A stretch of 64,000 bases of DNA from Bog-756 sp963725395 (GTDB lineage Bacteria; Actinomycetota; Acidimicrobiia; Acidimicrobiales; RAAP-2), in assembly GCA_963725395.1 (NCBI GenBank), contig CAVRYH010000004.1, forward strand, positions 1-64,000, read 5' to 3'. Of the stretch, positions 16,176 to 23,791 are shown one piece after another; position 1 is the stretch's first letter; each line of letters begins with the position of its first letter. The notes under the pieces were generated by a model. The model saw nothing but the letters and a program-made list of their open reading frames with translations. It made no database searches and had not been told where the DNA came from. The translations under genes were made by a program, and so were the position numbers.

Positions 16176-16526
16176 ATGGAGCCACTTCTTTTGGCGCGCG
16201 TTGTCGTCGCACAAAACGGCGTCGTGAACGTCCACGTTAACGCAGAGACACTCTACAATCTGGAAGCAACGCAGCGGCTAACCGGTGCTATACTCGGTCA
16301 CCTCGGCTGCCCCACGTGCCATTCCGGCCGTCAGATCCTCTTTCTGCAGGAAGAGGCCCAGTTTGCCGTCACTGGCAACGCAGGGGATATTAGGGAGCCT
16401 TTGCTTTTCAAGCCGGTTAAAAATCCACCGCCCGGCCAGGCTCCGCAGGCCCCTCCGGGTGGATCCTCGATTGATCGGGGAGATCCCGGTCCTCCCGATC
16501 ACCAGTGGCCGGGTGCGGACGAGTAG
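16176..16526 (+). CDS. 116-residue protein with CPTC motif; candidate MNIO substrate or partner
   Basis: I recognise no family. The first 75 residues look folded, with an alternating hydrophobic start (LLLARVVVAQNGVVNVHVNA) and an amphipathic helix (TLYNLEATQRLTGAILGHLG). They lead into the only cysteines, in GCPTCHSGR (Cys45 and Cys48), and then ILFLQEEAQFAV. Residues about 80-116 are a proline/glycine-rich, disordered tail. A perfect AAGGAGG lies 6 bases before the ATG; a second ATG 5 bases upstream is out of frame. It lies 115 bases after the MNIO gene and 48 bases before the peptidase-like gene. A small protein with paired cysteines beside an MNIO could be the peptide whose cysteines are oxidatively modified, or an accessory binding protein. 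Confidence 0.75.
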   Translation: MEPLLLARVVVAQNGVVNVHVNAETLYNLEATQRLTGAILGHLGCPTCHSGRQILFLQEEAQFAVTGNAGDIREPLLFKPVKNPPPGQAPQAPPGGSSIDRGDPGPPDHQWPGADE

Positions 16527-16574
16527 CCTTCGACCCCGCCGCCAATCGCTTTTGGTTTCAAAGGAGCATCCGCA

Positions 16575-17666
16575 ATGTCCAAAACTGACATGTGGGATAA
16601 CTACGCTCACCGTGAGAAGGAGTTTCTCGAAGGATTTCCCTGTCCCTTAGTTCGTACGAACTTGAAGGGTGCCTTTGCGGTCCCCCCGCCTTCGGATGGC
16701 TTCGACCCAATTACGGCAAGCGCTGACGATCTCATCAGGAACGGAATATTCTGGCAGCGGCCTTCCGCAAGTAGTCACCGCGCTCTTGCGAGAGCTTGGC
16801 ACGGGGCCTTTTCGCGCAAGGGGCTGGCAAAGGATTGGATCATCCCGCAGCTTGAGCCGCAAGCCCGCAAGACCCACAATTTAAGAAGGTCACCGAGACC
16901 GCAGCCTGACGAAACCTATAATCTTCCCGCTAATGACCGGTATGCTGGCGCGGGCCTTCGGGGGAGCGGTCCATGGATCTTAGTGACGGGAATGTGGGAG
17001 ATTCCGTTCGTCAGCCGTCCGCCTGAGCCTCCGCCCCAAGGCAGCAAAATTCCTACCTGGGATTCCTCCTCGTGGGTAGGTATTGACGGTTTCTTCGATG
17101 CAAATGACGCCCTGCAGGCTGGCGTCCAGCAAGAGGTCATCATTGACATTGGCGATGGTTCCACGAGTCGGCCTACGCAGCGAGAGAAGTACGTTGCCTG
17201 GTATGAGTGGTTTGCGCCGCGCGAGTCCTGGTCGCCCGCCTACATCGATCAGGTCAACATTCCGAACATGGAGGTTAGCCCAGGACAGCAGGTCATGTGC
17301 GTTGTCAACTACCTAAACGAACCCAACAATTTCGCTCTCGGAACGCTGGGAAGTATCCATTTTTCCAACCTGACGACGAACCAGAGTTACGGGCTAATCC
17401 TTTTTGTTCCGCCAGGCGCGGATGCCGCGGGAGAAAGTGTCGAGTGGATTATGGAAGCGCCGAACGGCGGTGAATTGTATAGCTCGCTTCCCAAATTCTC
17501 CCCGGTAGTGTTCACTTCGGCGGTGGCTAGCAACGTCACGGGCGCTGTTGGTAATCCTCAGAATGGTGGTTACGTTACCAACATCACTACCGAGTTCGGG
17601 CCACTTAAGTTTCTAACATCGGTGGCTGTAAGAGACGAAACGGTTACAATTGACTTCGTGGGTTAG
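16575..17666 (+). CDS. G1 (eqolisin/glutamic) peptidase-like protein
   Basis: The 363-residue product carries the eqolisin signature in its C-terminal half: SSWVGIDGFF (about 165-174), ALQAGVQQ with the candidate catalytic Gln181, VAWYEWFAP (207-215) and SVEWIMEAP with the candidate catalytic Glu294. Q and E form the dyad of scytalidoglutamic peptidase-type enzymes. Residues 1-130 are a charged, apparently unrelated extension. No signal peptide is visible, which is unusual because characterised members are secreted acid proteases. AAGGAG lies 8 bases before the ATG. It is the last gene of the MNIO cluster and might cleave the neighbouring small protein. The family call comes from motif matching and activity is unproven. 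Confidence 0.75.
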   Translation: MSKTDMWDNYAHREKEFLEGFPCPLVRTNLKGAFAVPPPSDGFDPITASADDLIRNGIFWQRPSASSHRALARAWHGAFSRKGLAKDWIIPQLEPQARKTHNLRRSPRPQPDETYNLPANDRYAGAGLRGSGPWILVTGMWEIPFVSRPPEPPPQGSKIPTWDSSSWVGIDGFFDANDALQAGVQQEVIIDIGDGSTSRPTQREKYVAWYEWFAPRESWSPAYIDQVNIPNMEVSPGQQVMCVVNYLNEPNNFALGTLGSIHFSNLTTNQSYGLILFVPPGADAAGESVEWIMEAPNGGELYSSLPKFSPVVFTSAVASNVTGAVGNPQNGGYVTNITTEFGPLKFLTSVAVRDETVTIDFVG

Positions 17667-17740
17667 CGGTTAGAGCGCGGTTCGTTCGGCATGCTGATGG
17701 GAACACTGAAACGAGTACTGCTACATGCCAAACCCGGCGA
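17667..17740. other. Probable assembly junction between two genomes
   Basis: Codon use, base composition and gene content change abruptly here, from acidobacterial to high-GC actinobacterial. The gene that follows lacks its N-terminal half, so the junction cuts through a gene. Recognisable actinobacterial sequence starts about 17,737. No integrase, direct repeat, tRNA or transposon end was found at the join. Confidence 0.75.
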
Positions 17741-18222
17741 AGCCGACGGTGGTCGAGGCCTTCCACCGGCGGATGCCGGTGGGGGCTGTCTGTCACGGAG
17801 TGCTGCTGGCCGCCCGGAGCACCGACCCCCGGACCGGGAGGTCCGTCCTCCACGGCCGTCGAACCACCGCGCTCACCTGGTCGCTCGAACACCGCGCCTG
17901 GAGCGTGGCCCGTGTGAGCCGATTCTGGGATCCCGGCTACTACCGGACCTATGCCGAAGGCCCAGGGCAGCCGGCCGGCTATCAGTCCGTCCAGCAGGAG
18001 GTCACCAGGGCATTGGCGTGCGTCACCGACTTCGTCGATGTCGACCCCGGCCAGCCCGACGCGGCGCGCAAGACGAGCGGCAGGCACCGGGACACCCCCG
18101 ACGACGACCGTCCGGCGTTCGTGGTCGAGGACGGCCACTACCTGTCGGCGCGCTGGCCCGGTGACATCCACACCTTCGCCCGGCAGTTCGCCGAGATGGT
18201 GGGCCGGGTGGCGGCCCCTTAG
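17725..18222 (+). CDS. Type 1 glutamine amidotransferase-like (DJ-1/PfpI) protein, 5'-truncated
   Basis: The visible 165 residues correspond to the C-terminal portion of actinobacterial DJ-1/PfpI-superfamily proteins. The nucleophile-elbow motif VGAVCHGVLLAAR (Cys23 of this fragment) is followed by SVLHGRRTTALTWSLEH, FWDPGYYRTY and a tail with VVEDGHYLSARWPGDIHTFA. The expected N-terminal Rossmann half, about 80 or more residues including the glycine-rich GGH region, is missing, because the upstream DNA belongs to a different genome. The ATG given is merely the first start in the frame and is not the authentic one. The biochemical role of this branch is unknown. Confidence 0.8.
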   Translation: MPNPAKPTVVEAFHRRMPVGAVCHGVLLAARSTDPRTGRSVLHGRRTTALTWSLEHRAWSVARVSRFWDPGYYRTYAEGPGQPAGYQSVQQEVTRALACVTDFVDVDPGQPDAARKTSGRHRDTPDDDRPAFVVEDGHYLSARWPGDIHTFARQFAEMVGRVAAP

Positions 18223-18431
18223 GGACACTGTGACCGGCCACCATCGACGTCGGAACCTCGGCGGTCCTCGCGGAGCGGGCGGCCCCGCCGGACTCATCGA
18301 CCCGCGCTCGGGAGGGACTAGCCTGGCCCACGGCCGGCACGACAGAGCGACGCCCCACCCGGCCCACTCGGATGCACCGGCACCAATTGCCGGCAGGTCC
18401 GGCACCGCTCTCAATCGTTCAGGAGTACCTC

Positions 18432-18710
18432 GTGGCCGAAGGCATCAAACTCGACGGACATCACCGGGTGACCTTGGAGAAGATCTTCCAGCACCCGGTC
18501 AGCCACAACATCCAATGGCACGATGTCCTCTCCCTGCTCGAGGCGGTGGCCACGACGGTGCGCGAGCACGACGGCAAGTACCACGTGACCCTGGGACCCG
18601 AGACCGAGACCTTCCCGATACCACGTCATCACGACATCGACGAACAGATGGTGGTCGACCTGCGCCGGATGCTGAAGGGGGCCGGAATCACGCCGGACAC
18701 GACCCACTGA
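18432..18710 (+). CDS. Small conserved protein of unknown function (HicA-like fold possible)
   Basis: The 92-residue product reads MAEGIKLDGHHRVTLEKIFQ and continues with WHDVLSLLEAVATTV, YHVTLGPETETFPIPRHHD and VVDLRRMLKGAGI. The order helix, helix, beta hairpin, PRHHD-like motif and C-terminal helix recalls the HicA/dsRBD-like fold, where a His in the hairpin is catalytic, but I cannot assign it with confidence. The GTG at 18432 is chosen because AGGAG lies 6 bases upstream; an in-frame ATG 60 bases earlier has no ribosome-binding site. It precedes glsA by 5 bases and is probably co-transcribed with it. Confidence 0.65.
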   Translation: MAEGIKLDGHHRVTLEKIFQHPVSHNIQWHDVLSLLEAVATTVREHDGKYHVTLGPETETFPIPRHHDIDEQMVVDLRRMLKGAGITPDTTH

Positions 18711-18715
18711 CCCGG

Positions 18716-19747
18716 ATGCACATCCCCCTCCCGTTCGACCAACGGACGACGGTCGGGGCCGTCTCGACCGGGGAGCTGCCGTCGCCGGAAGTGGTGGCCA
18801 CTCTCCTCACCGAGGTGCACGAGCTCTACGCCGATCTCGACGACGGAGAGGTGGCCGATTACATCCCGGCGCTGGCCGAGGCCGATCCGCGCCTGTTCGG
18901 CGTGTCCATCACCGGGGTGCGGGGCGCCGGCTTGTCGGTGGGGAACGCCTTCCACCCCTTCTCCATCCAGAGCATCTCCAAACCCTTCGTCTTCGCCCTG
19001 GTGTGTGACGCCCTCGGCCATGAGACCGCCCGCGAGAAGCTGGGGGTGAACGCCACCGGGCTGGCCTTCAACTCGGTCATGGCCATCGAGCTCAACGAGG
19101 AGCGCACGATGAACCCCATGGTCAACGCCGGGGCCATGGCCACGACGAGCCTGGTGCCGGGGACCAGCGCCGACCAGAAGTGGACCTTCATCGCCGAGGG
19201 CCTCTCCCGGTTCGCCGGTCGGCCCCTCGAGGTCGACGACGAGGTCTACCGGTCGGAGTCCTCTACCAACCTCCGCAATCAGGGCATCGCCCATCTCCTC
19301 GAGAGCTACGGGCGCCTCTACGCCGATCCGGACGAGACAACCGACCTCTACACCCGCCAGTGCTCGCTCCTGGTCAGCGCGGCCGACCTGGCCGTCATGG
19401 GTGCCACCCTGGCCGACGGGGGCGTGAACCCGGTCACCGGTGAGGAGGCGATCTCGGCCTCGACCTGCAAACACGTCCTGGCGGCCATGGCCACCTCCGG
19501 CCTCTACGAGCACTCCGGGGACTGGCTCTACGAGGTGGGCCTCCCCGGCAAGAGCGGGGTCAGCGGAGGCATTGTCACCATCTCACCGGGGAAGGGTGGC
19601 CTCGGAACCTTCTCGCCCCGTCTCGACGAGGCCGGCAACAGCGTGCGGGGCCAACGCGTCACGCGGCACCTCTCCGAGAAGCTCGGGCTGAACATCTTCG
19701 CGTCGAAGCCGGTGGTCGCCACGGCCGGCAACGGTTCGTCCGGCTGA
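18716..19747 (+). CDS. glsA: Glutaminase A
   Basis: It hydrolyses L-glutamine to L-glutamate and ammonia in the cytoplasm. The 343-residue length is slightly above the usual 310. Serine-dependent beta-lactamase-like fold motifs are present: S86-I-S-K89 in FSIQSISKPF, MNPMVNAGAM, ESSTNLRNQGIA, LYTRQCSL, and GLPGKSGVSGGI. The ATG at 18716 begins a normal N-terminus, although the frame is open far upstream. Nothing nearby identifies a dedicated glutamine pathway. The preceding amidotransferase-like fragment is not a known partner. Confidence 0.95.
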   Translation: MHIPLPFDQRTTVGAVSTGELPSPEVVATLLTEVHELYADLDDGEVADYIPALAEADPRLFGVSITGVRGAGLSVGNAFHPFSIQSISKPFVFALVCDALGHETAREKLGVNATGLAFNSVMAIELNEERTMNPMVNAGAMATTSLVPGTSADQKWTFIAEGLSRFAGRPLEVDDEVYRSESSTNLRNQGIAHLLESYGRLYADPDETTDLYTRQCSLLVSAADLAVMGATLADGGVNPVTGEEAISASTCKHVLAAMATSGLYEHSGDWLYEVGLPGKSGVSGGIVTISPGKGGLGTFSPRLDEAGNSVRGQRVTRHLSEKLGLNIFASKPVVATAGNGSSG

Positions 19748-19761
19748 CCCATGGCGGCCGC

Positions 19762-20529
19762 TCAGGCCGGGGTCGCCCTCCCCGGGGGCATCCTGAAGGT
19801 GGGGTCGGCCTCGGAGATGGTCCGTAGCTCGGCGATGCCGCTCATCATCTGGCGCTCCCACGCCTGGCGCAGCGCCTCCAGCAGGGGCGAATCGCTCTCG
19901 ATGCGGAACTCCTCGACGGCCAGTGAGCCGTTGAGGTAGATCCCCCCGTCGTAGGGCGGGCCGACCGACAGGTTCGCACGGGCGGTGCTCATCATCGAGC
20001 CGAGCGCGATGGTGGTGGCGGTGTCGAGGTCCACCCCGGCCTCGACGGCGAGCTCCAACATGAACTTGCCGTATTTGCTCTCACCGATCTGCAGGAAGGG
20101 GCGTTCGTCGGAGGCGCGGATGTAGTTCCCCTCCGGATACACGAGCAGGATGTCGGGCTCCCCGCCTTCGATCTGCCCCCCGAGGATGAAGGTGGCGGTC
20201 CCGTCCGCCCCCACCTCGGCCAGGGCCTCACGGTGCTCGGTCGCCACCTCCCGGCTCAACCGGCCGAGGTACAGGGCGGCCTCGAACAGGTGGTCGACCG
20301 ATGCCAGGCTCTCGCCGTCCGGCCGACCGAGGTCCTGTCGCACGCGGTCGAGAACCTCTTGGGTGGTGGCCAGGCTCCCGGCCGACTCGATCACGAATAC
20401 CCGATCGGAGGACGGGACGAGCACGTGCAGTTTCCGGTAGCTGCTGACGTTGTCGACGCCGGCGTTGGTCCGGGTGTCAGCCAGGAAGACGAGGCCCTCC
20501 TCGAGCCGAAGGGCCAGACAGTAGGTCAC
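19762..20529 (-). CDS. Anbu proteasome-type protease
   Basis: The 255-residue product is an ancestral-beta-subunit (Anbu) homologue. The GTG-encoded first residue is followed directly by Thr2 (MTYCLALRLEEGLVFLADTR), the N-terminal nucleophile position of Ntn hydrolases. TNAGVDNVSSYRKLH, the central FILGGQIEGGEPDILLVYPEG and the conserved Lys in QIGESKYGKFML also fit. The frame extends 10 codons upstream, but only the GTG at 20529 puts Thr next to the start. Anbu is normally encoded beside circularly permuted ATP-grasp, alpha-E and transglutaminase genes; those genes are present in this window but 34 kb away. Its substrates are unknown. Confidence 0.88.
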   Translation of the reverse strand: MTYCLALRLEEGLVFLADTRTNAGVDNVSSYRKLHVLVPSSDRVFVIESAGSLATTQEVLDRVRQDLGRPDGESLASVDHLFEAALYLGRLSREVATEHREALAEVGADGTATFILGGQIEGGEPDILLVYPEGNYIRASDERPFLQIGESKYGKFMLELAVEAGVDLDTATTIALGSMMSTARANLSVGPPYDGGIYLNGSLAVEEFRIESDSPLLEALRQAWERQMMSGIAELRTISEADPTFRMPPGRATPA

Positions 20530-20897
20530 GCGTGCTCCCCGATCGCTGAGTCGTCGCACGGCCCGCTTCGGCCGCGGCTCGTCAAGCTACCCGAACGAAC
20601 CCGGTATCGCCGAAGTGACGCGGTACCCCGGGTGCCGATCGCCGACAGCCGGGACCGAGACCACCGTGGTCGGGATTCTCGGCGGGATCATCCGTCCGGA
20701 CGGCGCCGGAAACCCTCACCGTAACCTTCCACTTCAGCTTTACCGTGAACTTTAGGTTTAGACTTTGGGGGGCTCCGCGACACACTCGGCTCCCCGCGGA
20801 GCGCACCGTCCCGCGGGGAGACGGTCCTGCGCCCGGCGGCGGGTGCACCCTACGCGTGGGAGTCAAGAAGCGTCGTGATGCAGCCGATAGGTCTTCC
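20530..20897. other. Divergent intergenic region between Anbu and the GGDEF gene
   Basis: No convincing gene was found in these 368 bases. Positions about 20,717-20,766 form a distinctly AT-richer patch in GC-rich DNA. It contains two imperfect copies of yACCGTrAaCTT (20717-20728 and 20741-20752) spaced 24 bases apart, about two helical turns, and is a likely promoter/operator region. A possible -35/-10 pair there has only a 14-base spacer, so no promoter is called. Confidence 0.4.
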
Positions 20898-22385
20898 GTG
20901 AGGTTCGACCTGGCACATCCCACCGCGCGCCAGTTGCGCGAGGGTCTCGTCACCGGGCTCATCGCTGAGTCGGTGGCCGTCCCGGTGCTCATCACCGCGG
21001 CGCTGGTGGGGAGCGGCACGACCCACTGGTGGTACCTGCTCGGAGCAATCGGCTGCTACGTGGTCTCTGTCGTGTACCTCGCCTTCTTCGTGGTCGTCAC
21101 CAAGGGGAAGGCCGGCCTGTCCGGTCAAGCCAACGCCGGGTTCGTCGTGGTGTGCCTGGCCATGTCGGCGCTGGGCCTGATCGCCCTCGGCTCGTCGGAC
21201 AGCCACGGGGCCTTCACGCCGGCCGTCCTGGTCGGTGTGGTCTTCGTGAGCGTCATCGGGGGCCGGCGGATGAGGATCGCCGTCGACCTCTACGCCATCG
21301 CCCTGGTGATCATCGTCAGTTGGGCGGAGGGTCTGCGGGGGACGGACCTGGCCTCGGTCCTCATCGTCTACACGTCAACCATCGTGATCATCACGTGGAT
21401 CGTCGCTCGCACCCTCAGGTCCCTCAACAGCGTCGTCACGTTCAGTACGGCGGTCGACGCGCTGCACGAGGCGTTCGCCGAGCCCGACCCGGTGGAGGCC
21501 GAGACCAGCACCGCCATCGTCCGGCGGGTGTTCGGCCGGGCCCTCCCCCTGGTGAACGACGTGGTGGCAGCCGACAGCATCGTGGTCTTTGCCCGGAGCA
21601 GCAAACTCGGCGCCTTCACGCCGCTCGTCACCTGGAACGCCGAGCCCGAGACCGTCCTTCCCCTGTCCGAGCGCCCCGAGCTGCCCCAGGCATTGCGGGC
21701 CGACGCCCCAGTCGTCACCGACACCCACTGCGCCATCCCCGTCGGCTTCTGTGCCGAGGGCGAGCTGGTGATGATGGTGGTGTGCTCCCCCGGCGAGAGC
21801 CGCGCCCAGCCGGCCGAGATGGCTGCCGACCTGCTGGCTTCTGCGTTCCTGCGGGTGACCAGCCGGGCCAACTTCGTGAGCGGCCTCCACGCCGAGAGCC
21901 GGACCGACCCGCTGACCGGTCTGGCCAACCGGCGCAGCCTGTTCGAACGCATCGAGATGGAGATGGCCCACGCCCTCCGCTCGGAGTCCCCGCTGAGCGT
22001 GGCCATGATCGACCTCGACCACTTCAAAGTCTACAACGACCACTTCGGCCACGTGGCCGGCGACACGCTGCTGCGCTCGATCGCCGCGGTCATGGTGTCC
22101 AACATCCGCGGACAGGACCTGGTGGCCCGCTACGGCGGGGAAGAATTCTGTCTGGTCATGCCCGACACCGACCTGGTCGGTGGCCACCACCTGCTCGAGA
22201 CCCTCCGTGCCGGTGGCCGTGACGCCACCTCGGAGTTCCCCGTGACACTCTCGGCCGGCCTCACCAGCTGGGACGGCGTCGAGGACACCACGTCGTTCAT
22301 CGAGCGCGCCGACCAGGCGCTCTACCGGGCCAAGGAGACGGGCCGCAACCGGGTGGTCTCCATCCAGGCCTTCACCGAGTTCTGA
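20898..22385 (+). CDS. Membrane-anchored diguanylate cyclase (GGDEF)
   Basis: The 495-residue product has about six N-terminal membrane spans (roughly residues 22-170), a GAF-like middle region (about 185-330) and a C-terminal GGDEF domain (about 333-490) with DPLTGLANRR, MIDLDHFKVYNDHFGH and the active-site YGGEEF (about 411-416). It should make cyclic di-GMP from two GTP in response to a membrane or cytosolic signal. No RxxD inhibitory site was noticed just before GGEEF. The start is uncertain: the frame is open back to a GTG at 20745, but codons upstream of 20898 do not show the third-position G/C bias of the rest. Confidence 0.9.
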   Translation: MRFDLAHPTARQLREGLVTGLIAESVAVPVLITAALVGSGTTHWWYLLGAIGCYVVSVVYLAFFVVVTKGKAGLSGQANAGFVVVCLAMSALGLIALGSSDSHGAFTPAVLVGVVFVSVIGGRRMRIAVDLYAIALVIIVSWAEGLRGTDLASVLIVYTSTIVIITWIVARTLRSLNSVVTFSTAVDALHEAFAEPDPVEAETSTAIVRRVFGRALPLVNDVVAADSIVVFARSSKLGAFTPLVTWNAEPETVLPLSERPELPQALRADAPVVTDTHCAIPVGFCAEGELVMMVVCSPGESRAQPAEMAADLLASAFLRVTSRANFVSGLHAESRTDPLTGLANRRSLFERIEMEMAHALRSESPLSVAMIDLDHFKVYNDHFGHVAGDTLLRSIAAVMVSNIRGQDLVARYGGEEFCLVMPDTDLVGGHHLLETLRAGGRDATSEFPVTLSAGLTSWDGVEDTTSFIERADQALYRAKETGRNRVVSIQAFTEF

Positions 22386-22397
22386 CCACTTCCCGGC

Positions 22398-22580
22398 TCA
22401 CCCGTCGGACGGCGTCGTGCTGCGCAGCACCAGATACACGTTGTCGTCGATGGCGAAGGAGTTCACCAGTTCGAACCCCTCGGCGGCCGCCGCATCCAGC
22501 TCGGTCTCGAGGTCGAGCCGCCGCTCGGCCACCACGAGGCGCCCCCCGTGCACCCGCAGGACACGATGGCTCGCCGTCAC
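22398..22580 (-). CDS. Small conserved protein (DUF4177-like)
   Basis: The 60-residue product (VLRVHGGRLVVAERRLDLET, then ELDAAAAEGFELVNSFAIDDN and VYLVLRS) has the short beta-alpha-beta pattern of DUF4177-type proteins, in which 'L...A.EGWELV......' is typical. The GTG start overlaps the TGA of the upstream PIG-L gene (GTGA), indicating translational coupling. Its function is unknown, and without the PIG-L gene it would be easily missed. Confidence 0.65.
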   Translation of the reverse strand: MTASHRVLRVHGGRLVVAERRLDLETELDAAAAEGFELVNSFAIDDNVYLVLRSTTPSDG

Positions 22581-23401
22581 CGCTGCTCCGCCACTGAGAC
22601 GGACGGGACCATCAGTGCATCCTCGAAGATGCCGGCGGACCGGGACCCCACCCCCGGCACCACCCGGATGAACCACTCGTGTCCCCACACGATCCTGGAC
22701 ACGTCCTCGGGCATGGAGAGGAAAAAACTGTCCTCGCTGATCTGGCTGGCGTGCGCGCGCATGGCGGCCCGCTTGGCGTCCAGCCACATCGTCACGTCCA
22801 CGTCGGTGGTCAGCCGGGCGGCCGGCTCGCCCATGGTCGCCAGGCCCTCGGTGTCCACCGGGGGCGGACTCCAGTCGGACCCGCCCAGCCGCTCGGCGAG
22901 CGACGCCATGAAGTCGCGGTTCATGGTGGCTAGGTAGACGACGGGTGTCCCGGCCACACCGGCCGCCGCCATGGCCACCCGGTGGACCTGGATGTGGTCG
23001 GGGTGGCCATACCCTCCGTGCTCGTCGTAGGTCACGAGCACGTCGGCCCGTTCCTCGTCGAGGATCCCGGCCAGCACGCCGGCCGCCTCGCCCACGTCAG
23101 CCGAGGCGAACCTGCCCGCCCGCAGGTTGTCCGGCTCGCCGGCCATACCCGAGTCGAGATACCCGAGGTAGACCTGGCGGGCCACCCCGAGGGCCCGGCA
23201 CGCCTCCTCCAGCTCTCGGGCCCGCCGATCGGTGAGCGTCTCCCCCGGTGCCAGGACGCCGTCGGGAACCTCTCCTAGTTCGCCGCGTGTGGCGGTGACC
23301 AGCACGACCCGGTGACCCTCGTCGGCCATCTTCGCCATGGTCCCCCCGGTGATGATGGCCTCGTCATCGGGGTGGGCGTGCACGAACACGAGGGTGGCCA
23401 T
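22577..23401 (-). CDS. PIG-L family deacetylase (MshB-like)
   Basis: This zinc hydrolase of 274 residues belongs to the LmbE/PIG-L family, which removes N-acetyl groups from amino sugars, including GlcNAc-inositol in mycothiol synthesis. Metal ligands are visible in H10-P-D-D13-E and H133-P-D-H136. YLDSGMAGEPDN and the WLDAKRAAMRAHASQI segment are typical of actinobacterial members. Whether it is the biosynthetic MshB or another deacetylase cannot be decided here, as a second, Mca-like member lies at 31.9-32.9 kb. It is coupled to a 60-residue downstream gene. Confidence 0.88.
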   Translation of the reverse strand: MATLVFVHAHPDDEAIITGGTMAKMADEGHRVVLVTATRGELGEVPDGVLAPGETLTDRRARELEEACRALGVARQVYLGYLDSGMAGEPDNLRAGRFASADVGEAAGVLAGILDEERADVLVTYDEHGGYGHPDHIQVHRVAMAAAGVAGTPVVYLATMNRDFMASLAERLGGSDWSPPPVDTEGLATMGEPAARLTTDVDVTMWLDAKRAAMRAHASQISEDSFFLSMPEDVSRIVWGHEWFIRVVPGVGSRSAGIFEDALMVPSVSVAEQR

Positions 23402-23449
23402 GGCCCGACCCTATCGCCAGGGGATGGTGCACCGACCATCCCGGCCCGC

Positions 23450-23791
23450 TCAGCCCAGGGGGAGCTGGGGCGCCTCGGCCAGGGACAGCTCACCGGCGGG
23501 GACGCCGCCCCCGGCCCGGGACCGCTTCTTGCCCGTGACGGCGAAGATGCGCCCGGGATCGAACGAACGGACGGTCCGGTCCCCGGGTCGACCCCCCACC
23601 ACCTCGATGGACTCGGTGCCGTTGTGGCGGTTGAGGACGTGGGCGCGGAACCGCCAGTCCGCCCCCCTCCGCGACAGCCCGGCGACGACCACCGGATCGC
23701 CGCTCCGCAGCCCGTTCCAGGACTCCGTGCGCTCGAGGTGCTCGGAGGCCTTCCGGGCCGCCTGGCGGGCCGACGTCTTGCGGGGACTCAG
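23450..23791 (-). CDS. Conserved actinobacterial protein of unknown function, probable CTG start
   Basis: The 113-residue product reads SPRKTSARQAARKASEHLER, then TESWNGLRSGDPVVVAGLSR, FRAHVLNRHNGTESIEVVGG and SFDPGRIFAVTGKK. The first part is a basic helix and the rest a small beta domain that could bind nucleic acid. No ATG, GTG or TTG precedes the conserved basic helix. The only plausible initiator is a CTG at 23791 that overlaps the TGA of the DedA gene (CTGA), with GAGGAG upstream. The alternative GTG at 23692 would remove the helix. Confidence 0.6.
   Translation of the reverse strand: MSPRKTSARQAARKASEHLERTESWNGLRSGDPVVVAGLSRRGADWRFRAHVLNRHNGTESIEVVGGRPGDRTVRSFDPGRIFAVTGKKRSRAGGGVPAGELSLAEAPQLPLG

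Noticed and set aside
17600..17800. Genomic-island or prophage boundary
   Set aside because: No integrase, tRNA, attachment-site repeat or phage gene is present, and the downstream genes are core actinobacterial housekeeping genes.
17951..18715. Long N-terminal extension of glutaminase
   Set aside because: The sequence before 18716 is a shadow of the amidotransferase fragment and the small gene in other frames; glutaminase homologues begin near the ATG at 18716.
20739..20764. Sigma-70-type promoter TTTACC-N14-TAGACT before the GGDEF gene
   Set aside because: The spacer is 14 bases, too short for a normal promoter, and no better pair was found.
20745..20897. GGDEF protein starting at the GTG at 20745
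   Set aside because: Codons in this stretch lack the G/C third-position bias of the gene and include an AT-rich, promoter-like patch; the GTG at 20898 fits better, though 20856 cannot be excluded.
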